Shown piece after piece: positions 17,470 through 25,996 of a DNA stretch of 64,000 bases. A program made the translations under genes and the position numbers. How positions within the stretch are numbered: position 1 is the stretch's first letter; every line of letters begins with the position of its first letter. Source of the stretch: Gordonia insulae (lineage in GTDB: Bacteria; Actinomycetota; Actinomycetes; Mycobacteriales; Mycobacteriaceae); the NCBI RefSeq assembly GCF_003855095.1, contig NZ_CP033972.1:4154001-4218000 (forward strand). The letters run 5' to 3'. A model generated the notes under the pieces. The model ran no database searches. It had not been told where the DNA came from and worked only from the letters and a program-made list of their open reading frames with translations.

Positions 17470-18711
17470 ATGGCCATCACCGATATCGATCAATATGCAC
17501 ATCTGACCGACGCCGACGTCGAGGCTCTGGGGGCCGAGCTCGACGCGATCAGACGCGACATCGAGGAGTCGCGCGGCGAGGCGGACGCCCGCTACATACG
17601 CCGGGCGATCACCGTGCAGCGCAGCCTCGCTGCCGGCGGCCGTGTCGTCCTGATGTTCAGCAACCGCAAGTCGGCCTGGGTGGCCGGCACCGCGATGCTG
17701 TCGCTGGCGAAGATCATCGAGAACATGGAACTCGGGCACAACGTGATGCACGGTCAGTGGGACTGGATGAACGACCCCGAGATCCACTCGTCGTCGTGGG
17801 AGTGGGACACCACGTGCCCGAGCGTGCAATGGAAGCACTCGCACAACTTCGTGCACCACAAGTACACCAACGTCGTCGGCATGGATGACGACGTGGGTTA
17901 CGGGATTCTCCGGGTGACCCGCGATCAGCCGTGGGAATGGTGGAACGTCGGTAACCCGATCTACAACTTCACACTCGGAACGTTCTTCGAATACGGTGTG
18001 GCGCTGCATCATCTGGAGACGGAGAAGCTTCGGAAGAAGGAGAAGTCGTACCGGCAGGCGCTCAAGGATCTGCGGATCATCGGCCGCAAGGTCGGTAAAC
18101 AGGCGGCCAAGGACTATCTCATCTTCCCGGCCTTGGCGGGGCCGAACTGGAAGTCGACGATCACGGCCAACTTCACCTCGAACATCGTCCGCAACTACTG
18201 GGCGTACATGGTCATCTTCTGCGGGCACTTCCCGGATGGAGCGGAGAAGTTCACGGTGGAGGAGTACGAGAACGAGGACCAGCCGCGCTGGTATCTGCGA
18301 CAGATGTTGGGCTCGGCCAACTTCCGGGCGGGACCGCTCATGCGATTCATGAGCGGCAACCTCAGTCACCAGATCGAGCACCACCTGTTCCCCGACCTGC
18401 CGAGCAGTCGGTACGAGGAGATCGGTGTCCGCGTGCGTGAGCTGTGCGACAAGTACGATCTCCCCTACACGACGGGTTCGATTGTCCACCAGTACTTCCA
18501 GTCGTTCCGCACAATCACCAAGTTGGCATTGCCCAATGCACTGCTGAAGGCGACCACCGACGACGCGCCGGAGACCGCATCGGAATTGCGGTTCGCGGTG
18601 CGTGAAGGCGTACAGGATCACTTCGGTGTCGACCCGGCCACCGGACGGCGGCGCGGACTGCGAACTGCCCTGCGGGAGTTGAAGAAAGCGCCGGTGCGGG
18701 CAGCCGCGTAA
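17470..18711 (+). CDS. desA3: Membrane acyl-CoA delta-9 desaturase, DesA3-like
   Basis: A 413-residue membrane-bound di-iron fatty acid desaturase. All three histidine boxes are present: GHNVMHGQ, HSHNFVHHKYTN and HQIEHHLFPDLP. It should introduce a cis double bond into stearoyl- or palmitoyl-CoA, using the reductase encoded 8 nt upstream. ATG 17470 is chosen over an upstream in-frame ATG at 17443, which lies inside the reductase gene. Transcription probably ends at the strong hairpin at 18726-18759. Family and partner are sure; regiospecificity is inferred from the M. tuberculosis DesA3 pair. Confidence 0.9.
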   Translation: MAITDIDQYAHLTDADVEALGAELDAIRRDIEESRGEADARYIRRAITVQRSLAAGGRVVLMFSNRKSAWVAGTAMLSLAKIIENMELGHNVMHGQWDWMNDPEIHSSSWEWDTTCPSVQWKHSHNFVHHKYTNVVGMDDDVGYGILRVTRDQPWEWWNVGNPIYNFTLGTFFEYGVALHHLETEKLRKKEKSYRQALKDLRIIGRKVGKQAAKDYLIFPALAGPNWKSTITANFTSNIVRNYWAYMVIFCGHFPDGAEKFTVEEYENEDQPRWYLRQMLGSANFRAGPLMRFMSGNLSHQIEHHLFPDLPSSRYEEIGVRVRELCDKYDLPYTTGSIVHQYFQSFRTITKLALPNALLKATTDDAPETASELRFAVREGVQDHFGVDPATGRRRGLRTALRELKKAPVRAAA

Positions 18712-18725
18712 GGGCGGACCCCAGC

Positions 18726-18759
18726 CCCCGCCGTTGATCCACGTCGATCAACGGCGGGG
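18726..18759. terminator. Strong hairpin after the desaturase gene
   Basis: Bases 18726-18739 and 18746-18759 pair perfectly over 14 bp around a 6-nt loop. The hairpin lies 15 nt after the desaturase stop and about 90 nt beyond the end of the convergent HNH gene, so it could stop transcription from both sides. There is no long T run, as is common in actinobacteria. Confidence 0.7.
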
Positions 18760-18848
18760 AGCCGTACCGTTTCACTCTATGGAGTTGTCAAGGGACGGTT
18801 GCGGTCCCGGCGGTGTGTCGGGTGCGTGGGTGTTTGTTGGGGTGGGTG

Positions 18849-20099
18849 TCAGGCGGCGGTGGGTAGGTTGTCGAGGGTCAGGGTGCGTCGGTTGTAGGCG
18901 GGTAGGGGTGTTCGTTGGGGGTCAACGGTGGCGGGTGGGATGAGCCAGGGGTGGTTGTCGGTGCCGATGATGACGTCCCAGCCGTTGTGGTGGATGTCGG
19001 CGTGGCAGGACGGGCAGAGTAGGCAGCCGTTGTCGAGGACGGTTGTGCCGTTGTGGGCCCAGTGTTGGATGTGGTGGCCGTGGGAGCGGGCGGCGGGTGC
19101 GCCGCATTTGATGCAGCACTGGTCGCGGATGTAGAGGGCGGTGCGGAGGTGTCCGGTGAAGAAGCGGTCGTTTTTGCTGAGCTGTAGGGGGACCTGTTGG
19201 TCGTCGATGATGACGGTGGTGACTGTCGCGTCACAGGACAACTGCTGCAGGGTGGTTTCGGTGAGTGATCCCATGAACTGCAGGGTGGCGGTGGTGGGGC
19301 GTTCGGCGGGCACGGTGATCAGCACTTGGGGTCGGGGTGTGGAGGTGGTCGTGTCGCCGCGGGCGGCGAGGTCCAAAACGGTTTCGAGGGCGTCGGCGTG
19401 GCGGCGGGCGGTGGAGCGGGCGTCGGGGGAGCCGTCGGGTTCGGGGCGGGGTGCGCCGAAGTGTTCGAGGGCGGCCTGAAGTTTTTCGCCGACTTCGGTG
19501 TCGAGGTCGGCGCGGATGTGGAGGCGTCCGTGGTCTTCGTGGTGGGTGAGGGTGTTGAGGGTGCGGTCTTCTCCGGCGGGTAACCCGCCGGCGGTGGTGG
19601 CGGCCAGGTCGTTGCCGAGTTGTTTGGCGCGGTGTGCGATCTGGGCGGGGGTGGCGCCGGAGAAGTAGTGGCCGAGCAGGTCGCTGACCTGGGTGTAGCG
19701 AGCCTCGCTGTCGACGGGTTGGGGTGATCGCTGCGCGATGTGGGTGATGCCGGTGGTGATGGCGTCGATGTGTTCGGCGGGGATGGCGCCGTCGGCGGCG
19801 TGGGCGTGCAGGGTCGGCAGGGTGGTGGTGGAGCCGGCGATGCGGATCAGGCGTGCGGCGACCGCGGGTGCGTAGCCCATGACGATCAACAGTTCTCGTG
19901 TTGTGCGGCCGTGGGTGGTGGCGACGCCCAGGCGGTCGAGGGTGGCGACCAGGTGTGCGGCGTGGTGGTCGATCAGGTTGCGTAGCGTAAGGATGGTGCG
20001 CATCGCGTTGAACGCGTCCCGGCCCGACAGGTCGTCGTCATCAACGTTGAGGTCGCGCAGGGTGTCGGTGAGGGTGGGAAGGTCTGACACGGTGGTCAT
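18849..20099 (-). CDS. DUF222 / HNH endonuclease domain protein (13E12 repeat-type)
   Basis: A 416-residue protein. The first roughly 280 residues are the DUF222 domain. The C-terminus has an HNH nuclease fold with CIKCGAP, the catalytic SHGHHIQHW, and CPSCHADIHHNGW. Such genes occur in many copies in Mycobacterium, Rhodococcus and Gordonia, where they are called 13E12 repeat proteins. They are thought to be mobile or selfish, with no proven role. The gene is flanked upstream by decayed repeats with hairpins (20127-20475). All HNH and zinc-binding residues look intact. Confidence 0.9.
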   Translation of the reverse strand: MTTVSDLPTLTDTLRDLNVDDDDLSGRDAFNAMRTILTLRNLIDHHAAHLVATLDRLGVATTHGRTTRELLIVMGYAPAVAARLIRIAGSTTTLPTLHAHAADGAIPAEHIDAITTGITHIAQRSPQPVDSEARYTQVSDLLGHYFSGATPAQIAHRAKQLGNDLAATTAGGLPAGEDRTLNTLTHHEDHGRLHIRADLDTEVGEKLQAALEHFGAPRPEPDGSPDARSTARRHADALETVLDLAARGDTTTSTPRPQVLITVPAERPTTATLQFMGSLTETTLQQLSCDATVTTVIIDDQQVPLQLSKNDRFFTGHLRTALYIRDQCCIKCGAPAARSHGHHIQHWAHNGTTVLDNGCLLCPSCHADIHHNGWDVIIGTDNHPWLIPPATVDPQRTPLPAYNRRTLTLDNLPTAA

Positions 20100-20126
20100 G
20101 GCGGGGCCTTTCAGAGAACACGGTTA

Positions 20127-20475
20127 CGGCTGTCAGGCGTCGTCATCGTTTCTCTGGGTGACAGAATCTGGCTGTCCTGTCACCCGGCTTCGCTGTCATC
20201 AAAAGATCTGTTCGGAACCAACCTATCGGTGGGTACCGACACATTCGTTCGCGTCGTCACAAGGTGTGCACATCGTCGAACTTCTCGGTCCCGCGGTGTG
20301 CGTCGTCATCTCGACCTTCTGGGAAGAGCATACCGGCAACCACCGGCAGGCTCGGAATCATCTGCAGGACAACACCACCGGAATCTCCGGCTGACAGAAC
20401 TGGATGTCCTGTCAGCCAGCTTCGCTGTCATCATTGATCTGTTGGGGACCAAGCTACCGGCAACCACCGACAGAA
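20127..20475. repeat. Decayed repeat array with covarying hairpins upstream of the HNH gene
   Basis: This region between the HNH start and the end of fmdA has no gene. One unit holds GGGTGACAG (20156-20164) pairing with CTGTCACCC (20177-20185). A second holds GGCTGACAG (20389-20397) pairing with CTGTCAGCC (20409-20417). Both are followed by (G/A)GCTTCGCTGTCATCA and a GATCTGTT block. A third partial unit ends in TACCGGCAACCACCGGCAG (20331-20349), repeated with one change at 20455-20473. The word GCGTCGTCATC occurs at 20137 and 20300. The stem change is compensated on both sides, so the fold seems to have been kept. Confidence 0.6.
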
Positions 20476-20521
20476 TCAGAAGCGGCCGCGGACACCCACC
20501 CGGATGGCCACGACGCCGGCG

Positions 20522-21790
20522 TCAGAAGCTCGCCGTCGGAGCTCCCATACCCGGATCGATCTGTACCGGACCGTCTTTCGACGGGCCGATGGGGAAATCG
20601 AAGATCGCGGTCGGGATGTACACCGTCGCACACGAATTGGGAATGTCGACCACGCCGGACAGCCTGCCCTCGATCGGCGCAGAGCCCAGGAGTAGGTACG
20701 CCTGCTCCGGGCTGTAGCCGAACTTGGTGAGGTAGTCGATCGCGTGCAGACAGGCGCGCTGATAGGAGAGGTCGGAGTCGAGATAGCGCTGCTCGCCGTC
20801 GAGGGTCACCGACGTTCCGGAGAACGCGATCCACTCCGAGTACTGCGGGTCGGTGTTGCCGGGCATGAAGATGGCGTTCTCGTGCACGCCGTATGTCTCC
20901 ATCCCGCCTTTGATGAGATCGACATGCAGATCCATGAATCCGCCCATCTCGATCGCACCGCAGAAGGTGATCTCGCCGTCGCCCTGGGAGAAGTGGAGGT
21001 CGCCGAACGACAGCTTCGCCCCCGGGACGAACACCGGATAGAACACGCGGGTGCCCTTGGTGAGGTTCTTGATGTCCTGATTGCCGCCGTTCTCCCGCGG
21101 CGGAGCGGTACGCGCGGCTTCGCCTGCTACACGGTCGAATTCGGCCCCCGTGAGTGATCCGAGGATGGCGCCGTCCGGTTGCGGCGGCAGGGCCAGCGGT
21201 GGAACGCGATCGGGATCGGTGGCGATGAGGGCCGCCTCACGGGAGTTCCATCTGCCCAGGAGTTCGGTGGACGGCGCCGTGCCCATCAATCCGGGATGCA
21301 CGATGCCGGTGTACGCGACGTGCGGTACATGCCGCGACGTCGCCCGCTGCCCGCTGAAGTCCCAGATCGCCTTGTAGGCATCGGGAAACTGCTCGGTGAG
21401 GAATCCGCCACCGTTACGGGTGGCGAAGATGCCCGTGTAGCCCCACCCCTGTCCGGCCAGCGGACCGGAGTCCTCCTGCGGTATCGGCCCGACGTCGAGG
21501 ATGTCGACGATGAGGAGATCGCCGGGCTCGGCGCCCTCGATCTCGAACGGACCCGACAAGGTGTGCACATTGTTGAGCGGCGCGTTGAGGATGTCATCGG
21601 CGGAATCATCGTTGTGGATCGCGCCGTCGAACCATTCGCGGCAATGAGCGCGGAAGGAATCACCCGGTTTGACAGTCACGGCCGTCGGGATGTCGGGGTG
21701 CCAGCGATTGTGGCCGACGATCTGTTGATCGGTGAAACTCTTCGACGAATCCAACGGGAACAACAACTCGGGCACGGCAAACTCCCTCAT
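20522..21790 (-). CDS. fmdA: Formamidase / acetamidase (FmdA/AmdA family)
   Basis: A 422-residue amidase that hydrolyses short amides (formamide to formate and ammonia). The sequence matches family features across its length: FTDQQIVGHNRWHPDIP near the N-terminus, GAEPGDLLIVDILDVGP, FLTEQFPDAYKAIWDF, KLSFGDLHFSQGDGEITFCG and the C-terminal AIFDFPIGP. Full-length members are about 400-420 residues. It is divergent from an FmdB-type zinc-ribbon gene, its usual partner. No signal peptide, so cytoplasmic. Choice between formamide and acetamide cannot be made from sequence alone. Confidence 0.9.
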   Translation of the reverse strand: MREFAVPELLFPLDSSKSFTDQQIVGHNRWHPDIPTAVTVKPGDSFRAHCREWFDGAIHNDDSADDILNAPLNNVHTLSGPFEIEGAEPGDLLIVDILDVGPIPQEDSGPLAGQGWGYTGIFATRNGGGFLTEQFPDAYKAIWDFSGQRATSRHVPHVAYTGIVHPGLMGTAPSTELLGRWNSREAALIATDPDRVPPLALPPQPDGAILGSLTGAEFDRVAGEAARTAPPRENGGNQDIKNLTKGTRVFYPVFVPGAKLSFGDLHFSQGDGEITFCGAIEMGGFMDLHVDLIKGGMETYGVHENAIFMPGNTDPQYSEWIAFSGTSVTLDGEQRYLDSDLSYQRACLHAIDYLTKFGYSPEQAYLLLGSAPIEGRLSGVVDIPNSCATVYIPTAIFDFPIGPSKDGPVQIDPGMGAPTASF

Positions 21791-21890
21791 CTCATCCGAC
21801 GGGTGGTCCGTGGTCGAGTGTAGTGACGGCAGCCGACGCCGGCAGCGTCAACGATGCATCTGACTGTCGCCGAACGACTATGGTGTTGAC

Positions 21891-22178
21891 ATGCCGACCT
21901 ACGTGTACCGCTGCGGCGACGGTTGCAGCGATTTCACCGAGCGCCACCCGATGGCGGCGATCCCGGATTCGGCGAACTGCCCCGGATGTGGAACAGGCGC
22001 CCGGCGGGTGATCGGGACGCCGGCACTGGGCGCGAGCGACCCGGCGGCGATGCGCCTGCATGATGCGACCCGGGCCACCGCGGAGACCCCGGCCGTGGTG
22101 TCGAACGTGCCCGGACGCCGCCGCCGCGCGACGCCGGTCTCGTCGAATCCATTGCATCGCAAGCTACCGAGACCCTGA
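21891..22178 (+). CDS. fmdB: FmdB-family zinc ribbon protein
   Basis: A 95-residue small protein starting MPTYVYRC with cysteines at YRCGDGCSDF and CPGCGTGARRV, the FmdB putative regulatory zinc ribbon. The C-terminal half is basic and probably flexible. A TANNNT element (TATGGT, 21880-21885) ends 5 nt before the ATG and no ribosome-binding site is visible, so the mRNA may be leaderless. FmdB is linked to expression of the amide transporter or amidase in Methylophilus. Here it is divergent from fmdA. Confidence 0.82.
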   Translation: MPTYVYRCGDGCSDFTERHPMAAIPDSANCPGCGTGARRVIGTPALGASDPAAMRLHDATRATAETPAVVSNVPGRRRRATPVSSNPLHRKLPRP

Positions 22179-22318
22179 GGCCCGCACGGGATCGTTCTCG
22201 GTGAGGGGATCGGGCCGACATCGGTGTGTTTCCGTGTCGTCCGGATGAAGGACTTTCGTCGTCAGGTCTGTGATCCGACGATGTGGTCGACCTACTGTCA
22301 CCTCGAGACCATCCACCT

Positions 22319-23644
22319 ATGACAGACGGGTCGAGACACATGAGATCTCCCGCGCGATTCTCCAGCCGCATGACCTCCTTGATCGGTGCGTGCATCACCG
22401 CGTTGGCGGTGATCCTCATCGGCTCCCTGCCCGTGACACAGGCCCTTGCCGCGTCGCCACGGAGCAGTGGAACGACCCAGTCGAACCCGGGTGCAGGTAA
22501 GAGCCAGAAGGCGAAGCCGCCGTCGTCGTCGAACCGGGGGCCCGAGGCCCACAAGATGAACCCGCGCCCTTCGCCCGGGACGTCGGGGCCGCGAAACACC
22601 TCGCCCTCCTCGCCCGGGACGTCGAGCTCCCCTGGCACGCAGCGTCCGTCGAATCCGGTGAGCCCGAAGAAGCCATCGACACCTCGCAAGTCGCCGGCGA
22701 AACCGGACCGCGATCCGCACAAGTTCTCCCCCGGGACGAAGGCTCCGAACGCCACCCAGCGCAACGACCGCGACAGCAGTAAGCGGGACCGTGACCGGAA
22801 GCAGGAGCGCGCCGACAGGTCCGATCTGGGCGACAAGCGATCCGGCCCATCGGCGAACCGTGGTCCGAACAAGAGCACCCCGAAGACCTCGGCGCGTCCG
22901 GATTCGTCGGCCGGCCAGAACTCGCACGGCCGGCCCGGAGACAACAAGAAGAACCGCTCGTCCGAGACGGACCGGCAGTCGGACCGGCGTGACCCGCCCG
23001 CGCGGATTCTGACCCCACCGTCGCCGCGCTCGCCGCGGGGAGACACCACGCCGGCCACGCCGATGGACAGCCCGGGGCTCGACGGCGTCGACAACAACCA
23101 CGACGGCATCGTCGACAACGAGAACCCGTTCGTCGAGCTCCCGCCGGTCGAGATCCCCATCCCTCGCGGTGGTGGACTCCCCGGCTTCGGTGGTCCGAAG
23201 GGGGCACCGTCGGCACCGAAGGCGCCGAAGCCTGCCGAACCCGCGCCGAAACAGTCCGCACCCGGCGACAACGACCGGACCGATCGAGGCGACGGCCGCG
23301 ATACTCGGGGCCGCTACTCGAAGGGCAACGACGGGCGGAGCGGCAAGGAGGCGGAGAAACGCGAGCTCGACAACCTCGAGAAGCGAACCGGCACGCCGAT
23401 CATCCGGGACCAGAAGCGGGCGTCGATCGACGGCGTGCCCCGGGGACGCTACTACGACGGACTGATGCCCAACGGCGACGGAACGTACACCGGTATCGAG
23501 GTCAAGAGCGGCGGCGCGACCAAGGACGCATGGCAGAAGAAGTTCGACGACATGGTGAGTCCCGAGCGCCCGGCGCAGGTGACGCTCCCCGATGGCACCA
23601 AAGTTAAGATCACGAATGTCATCGACATCAAGGCACCGGAGTAG
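22319..23644 (+). CDS. Secreted low-complexity protein with C-terminal restriction-endonuclease-like toxin domain
   Basis: A 441-residue protein of three parts. Residues 1-44 are a signal peptide with an ALA-A cleavage site. Residues 45-330 are a Pro/Ser/Lys/Arg-rich linker with one Ca-binding-like motif (DNNHDGIVDN). The last 110 residues form a compact domain with a Gly-Arg-Tyr-Tyr-Asp380 start and the pair Glu394/Lys396 (GIEVKSG). The D-x(n)-ExK pattern is that of PD-(D/E)xK nucleases, used as warheads by polymorphic toxins. The start could also be ATG 22340. A small acidic gene follows 6 nt later, as expected of an immunity gene. The toxin role is inferred. Confidence 0.65.
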   Translation: MTDGSRHMRSPARFSSRMTSLIGACITALAVILIGSLPVTQALAASPRSSGTTQSNPGAGKSQKAKPPSSSNRGPEAHKMNPRPSPGTSGPRNTSPSSPGTSSSPGTQRPSNPVSPKKPSTPRKSPAKPDRDPHKFSPGTKAPNATQRNDRDSSKRDRDRKQERADRSDLGDKRSGPSANRGPNKSTPKTSARPDSSAGQNSHGRPGDNKKNRSSETDRQSDRRDPPARILTPPSPRSPRGDTTPATPMDSPGLDGVDNNHDGIVDNENPFVELPPVEIPIPRGGGLPGFGGPKGAPSAPKAPKPAEPAPKQSAPGDNDRTDRGDGRDTRGRYSKGNDGRSGKEAEKRELDNLEKRTGTPIIRDQKRASIDGVPRGRYYDGLMPNGDGTYTGIEVKSGGATKDAWQKKFDDMVSPERPAQVTLPDGTKVKITNVIDIKAPE

Positions 23645-23650
23645 GCGACG

Positions 23651-24106
23651 ATGAAACCGACTCATCTGTACGAGTTCTCGGACGGTACGACCGCCACGCT
23701 TGGACCCGACGAGCAGACCCGTCTGCTCACCCATCCCCTGACGGTTCTCGACGGTGGAGAGGAGAACCACGTCATCCTCTCCCGCCTCGTGCGCCAGGAA
23801 TGGCCCGACGAGTTGACCGAGGCGGAGCGCGACGAATCGCTGTCGTCCTTCCTGCAGGCCGGTGGCAGCGCCGACGCGATGACACTCGAACTCCGTCGGC
23901 GCGAAGCCGACGGCAGCCACCGGCAGTACATCGTCGGACGACCGTCAGGCGACGCCGCCGAGCCCGACATCGGCATCGACGTCGGCGAACACACCTACCT
24001 GGTCACACCGAACGAGGTCTTCACGGCCGATGCGGCAGGCGAGGTGTTCGTCTACTACTTCCATCACCGCGACGTGCCCGAAGGGTTCACGCTGCGGGAG
24101 CTGTAG
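23651..24106 (+). CDS. Probable immunity protein for the upstream nuclease-like toxin
   Basis: A 151-residue acidic, soluble protein with no signal peptide and no family I recognise. It begins MKPTHLYEFSDGTTATLGPD and ends DVPEGFTLREL. GGAG at 23638-23641 overlaps the end of the toxin gene and sets ATG 23651. The 6-nt gap, small size, acidic character against a very basic partner, and cytoplasmic location are the standard traits of an immunity gene. The function rests only on this context. Confidence 0.55.
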   Translation: MKPTHLYEFSDGTTATLGPDEQTRLLTHPLTVLDGGEENHVILSRLVRQEWPDELTEAERDESLSSFLQAGGSADAMTLELRRREADGSHRQYIVGRPSGDAAEPDIGIDVGEHTYLVTPNEVFTADAAGEVFVYYFHHRDVPEGFTLREL

Positions 24107-24174
24107 ACCCACCTTAGTGCGATGGCGCGCAAAGGGCGGTCGTCGCGGCGACACGATCCCCTAGGGTGTGGGGT

Positions 24175-24873
24175 ATGGCGAGGTCCGCGCGGAAGAGGTT
24201 GGCCGACTACCCACATCCGAATGTCGCCGTCGATCTCGCGGTGCTGACCGTGGTCGATCGTTCACTTCGCGTGGTCATCCTGCGGGACGAGGAGGGTCGG
24301 GCGGCGCTGCCCGGCCGATTCGTTCGGGAAGGGGAGCGGGTCGAGGACACGGTGCACGAGGTTCTACGCCAGAAGTTGGACCTACCGGCCGACGGCGTGG
24401 AGCCGCACCTGCAAGCCGTGTTCAGCAAGCCCGACCGCGATCCGCGCGGGTGGACGATCTCCATCGCGCACGCGGTGACCCTACCGGCCGCACAGTTGAC
24501 CACCACCCGGGGCGAACTGGCGGCGGTGACCGCGGACGGGACGTTGGCGTCCGGCGAGCGCCTCCTGTACGACCACGACGAGATCCTTTCGAGGGCCATT
24601 GTCGGACTGCGTGAACGGTACGAGGATCGGCCGGACCCCGAGCGACTGCTGGAGTCGCCGTTCACCCTCAGCGACCTGCGGGCGACCCATGAGGCGGTAT
24701 TGGGTCGGCGGTTGATGCGTGATTCGTTCAATCGCCGGGTGGAGCCGTTGTTGGAGGTCGAGATCGACGACGACGGGAACCCGGTGACCAGAGTCGGAGG
24801 CGGCCGCCCGGCCCGGTTGTTCCGATTGCCGGACACGACGTCGAGCTTCGGATGGCGGCTGCCGAGTCACTGA
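24175..24873 (+). CDS. Nudix-like transcriptional regulator (NrtR-type) with degenerate Nudix box
   Basis: A 232-residue protein: an N-terminal Nudix fold (residues 15-145) and a C-terminal winged helix (FTLSDLRATHEAVLGRRLMRDSFNRRV). In the Nudix box the expected REUxEE core reads HEVLRQ, so the catalytic glutamates are missing and it should bind rather than cleave its ligand. NrtR proteins sense ADP-ribose or related compounds and control NAD or sugar genes. TAGGGT (24162-24167) lies 7 nt before ATG 24175, consistent with a leaderless message. Its 3' end overlaps the convergent LacI gene by 7 nt. Targets unknown. Confidence 0.82.
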   Translation: MARSARKRLADYPHPNVAVDLAVLTVVDRSLRVVILRDEEGRAALPGRFVREGERVEDTVHEVLRQKLDLPADGVEPHLQAVFSKPDRDPRGWTISIAHAVTLPAAQLTTTRGELAAVTADGTLASGERLLYDHDEILSRAIVGLRERYEDRPDPERLLESPFTLSDLRATHEAVLGRRLMRDSFNRRVEPLLEVEIDDDGNPVTRVGGGRPARLFRLPDTTSSFGWRLPSH

Positions 24874-25919
24874 TCCGACCAGACGGGCAGATCAGACGAG
24901 GGCCCCGCGGTCCCACCAGTGCTCGCCCGAGCGACGAGTTCCGGCTGGAACACCGGATTGGCCGGGGTTCGTCGTGACGTCGAATCGGCGGCGGCCGCGA
25001 TGAGCAGGTCGACCGCCGTCGCACCGATGCGGGTCGTCGGCTGGCGGATCGACGACAGTGGGACGACCGCGGAACGCGCGAAGTCGATGTCGTCGTAGCC
25101 GATCAGCGCGATGTCGTCGGGGACCCGGATGTCGCCGAGCATCGTGAACGCCTGCAGCACGCCCATCGCCAGGAGGTCGTTGGCGCAGAACACGCCGTCG
25201 GGGCGGTCGCGACTGCCTCTGCGCCGCAACGACTCTCCGACGTGGCGCCCGGCGAGCACACTCAGCGCCGGCGTGTCGATCACCTCCAGCGTGGCCCCCG
25301 GCACCTCGGATACCGCGGATGCCGCACCGCGACGTCGATCCGTGACCTGCCGCAACGTCGCCGGGCCACCGACAAAGGCGACGCGCCGACAGCCCGTGTC
25401 GAGGAGATGGGACACCGCCAGACGCCCGCCGGCGAAGTCGTCGACGGCGACCGAATCGAACGGGGTGCCGGTGCCGTCGCGGTCGACCAGGACCACCGGG
25501 GTACCTCGGCGGCGCAGCGAGTCGAGGCGGTCGAGATCGTCCCCGACGGGAGAGACGAGCAGGCCGAACACCCGTTGCTCGTCGAAGGCGTCGATGTAGG
25601 TGCGTTCCCGGGTGGGGTCGTCGTCGGAGGTGCCGAGCAGGATGGTCAGGTCGTGATCCCCGGCTCGACGTTCCGCGGAACGCGCGATGTCGGTGAAGAA
25701 CGGGTTCCCGACGTCGAGGACCACCAGACCCACACAGCGGGACCGGCCCGCGCGGAGCTGGCGGGCGGCGTCGTTGCGGACGAACCCGAGCTCGTCGATC
25801 GCGGCCTGCACGCGCGTCACCGTCGCCGGTGCCACCTTGCCGGGCGTGTTGAGCACGTTGGACACCGTGCCGACCGACACACCGGCCACCGCGGCGACGT
25901 CTCGCATGCTCACACCCAC
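24867..25919 (-). CDS. LacI-family repressor, probably of the rhamnose genes
   Basis: A 350-residue LacI regulator: a helix-turn-helix with hinge at residues 1-60 (RDVAAVAGVSVGTVSNVLNTP) and a sugar-binding domain. Possible starts are GTG 25919, GTG 25913 and ATG 25907; the only GGAG upstream is spaced best for 25913. It follows the rhamnulokinase gene by 77 nt on the same strand, so it is the last gene of the rhamnose cluster. LacI-type palindromes around AAACGTTT occur at 30774 and 32691, before the isomerase and the mutarotase genes. It probably represses both until rhamnose or a derivative binds. Confidence 0.85.
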   Translation of the reverse strand: MGVSMRDVAAVAGVSVGTVSNVLNTPGKVAPATVTRVQAAIDELGFVRNDAARQLRAGRSRCVGLVVLDVGNPFFTDIARSAERRAGDHDLTILLGTSDDDPTRERTYIDAFDEQRVFGLLVSPVGDDLDRLDSLRRRGTPVVLVDRDGTGTPFDSVAVDDFAGGRLAVSHLLDTGCRRVAFVGGPATLRQVTDRRRGAASAVSEVPGATLEVIDTPALSVLAGRHVGESLRRRGSRDRPDGVFCANDLLAMGVLQAFTMLGDIRVPDDIALIGYDDIDFARSAVVPLSSIRQPTTRIGATAVDLLIAAAADSTSRRTPANPVFQPELVARASTGGTAGPSSDLPVWSDQ

Positions 25920-25996
25920 CGCTCCATCACACCAGATCGTCCGTGGAATGACCGGCGCGGCGGGCTCGTTCGGCGGGAAATCCGCGCGGTTCGACG

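Noticed and set aside
18726..18759. The desaturase hairpin as an insertion-sequence end
   Set aside because: It is single, has no transposase or target duplication, and its position fits a terminator.
22281..22320. A longer toxin start at GTG 22283
   Set aside because: It would put a polar stretch before the signal peptide and has no ribosome-binding site; ATG 22319 or 22340 fits better.
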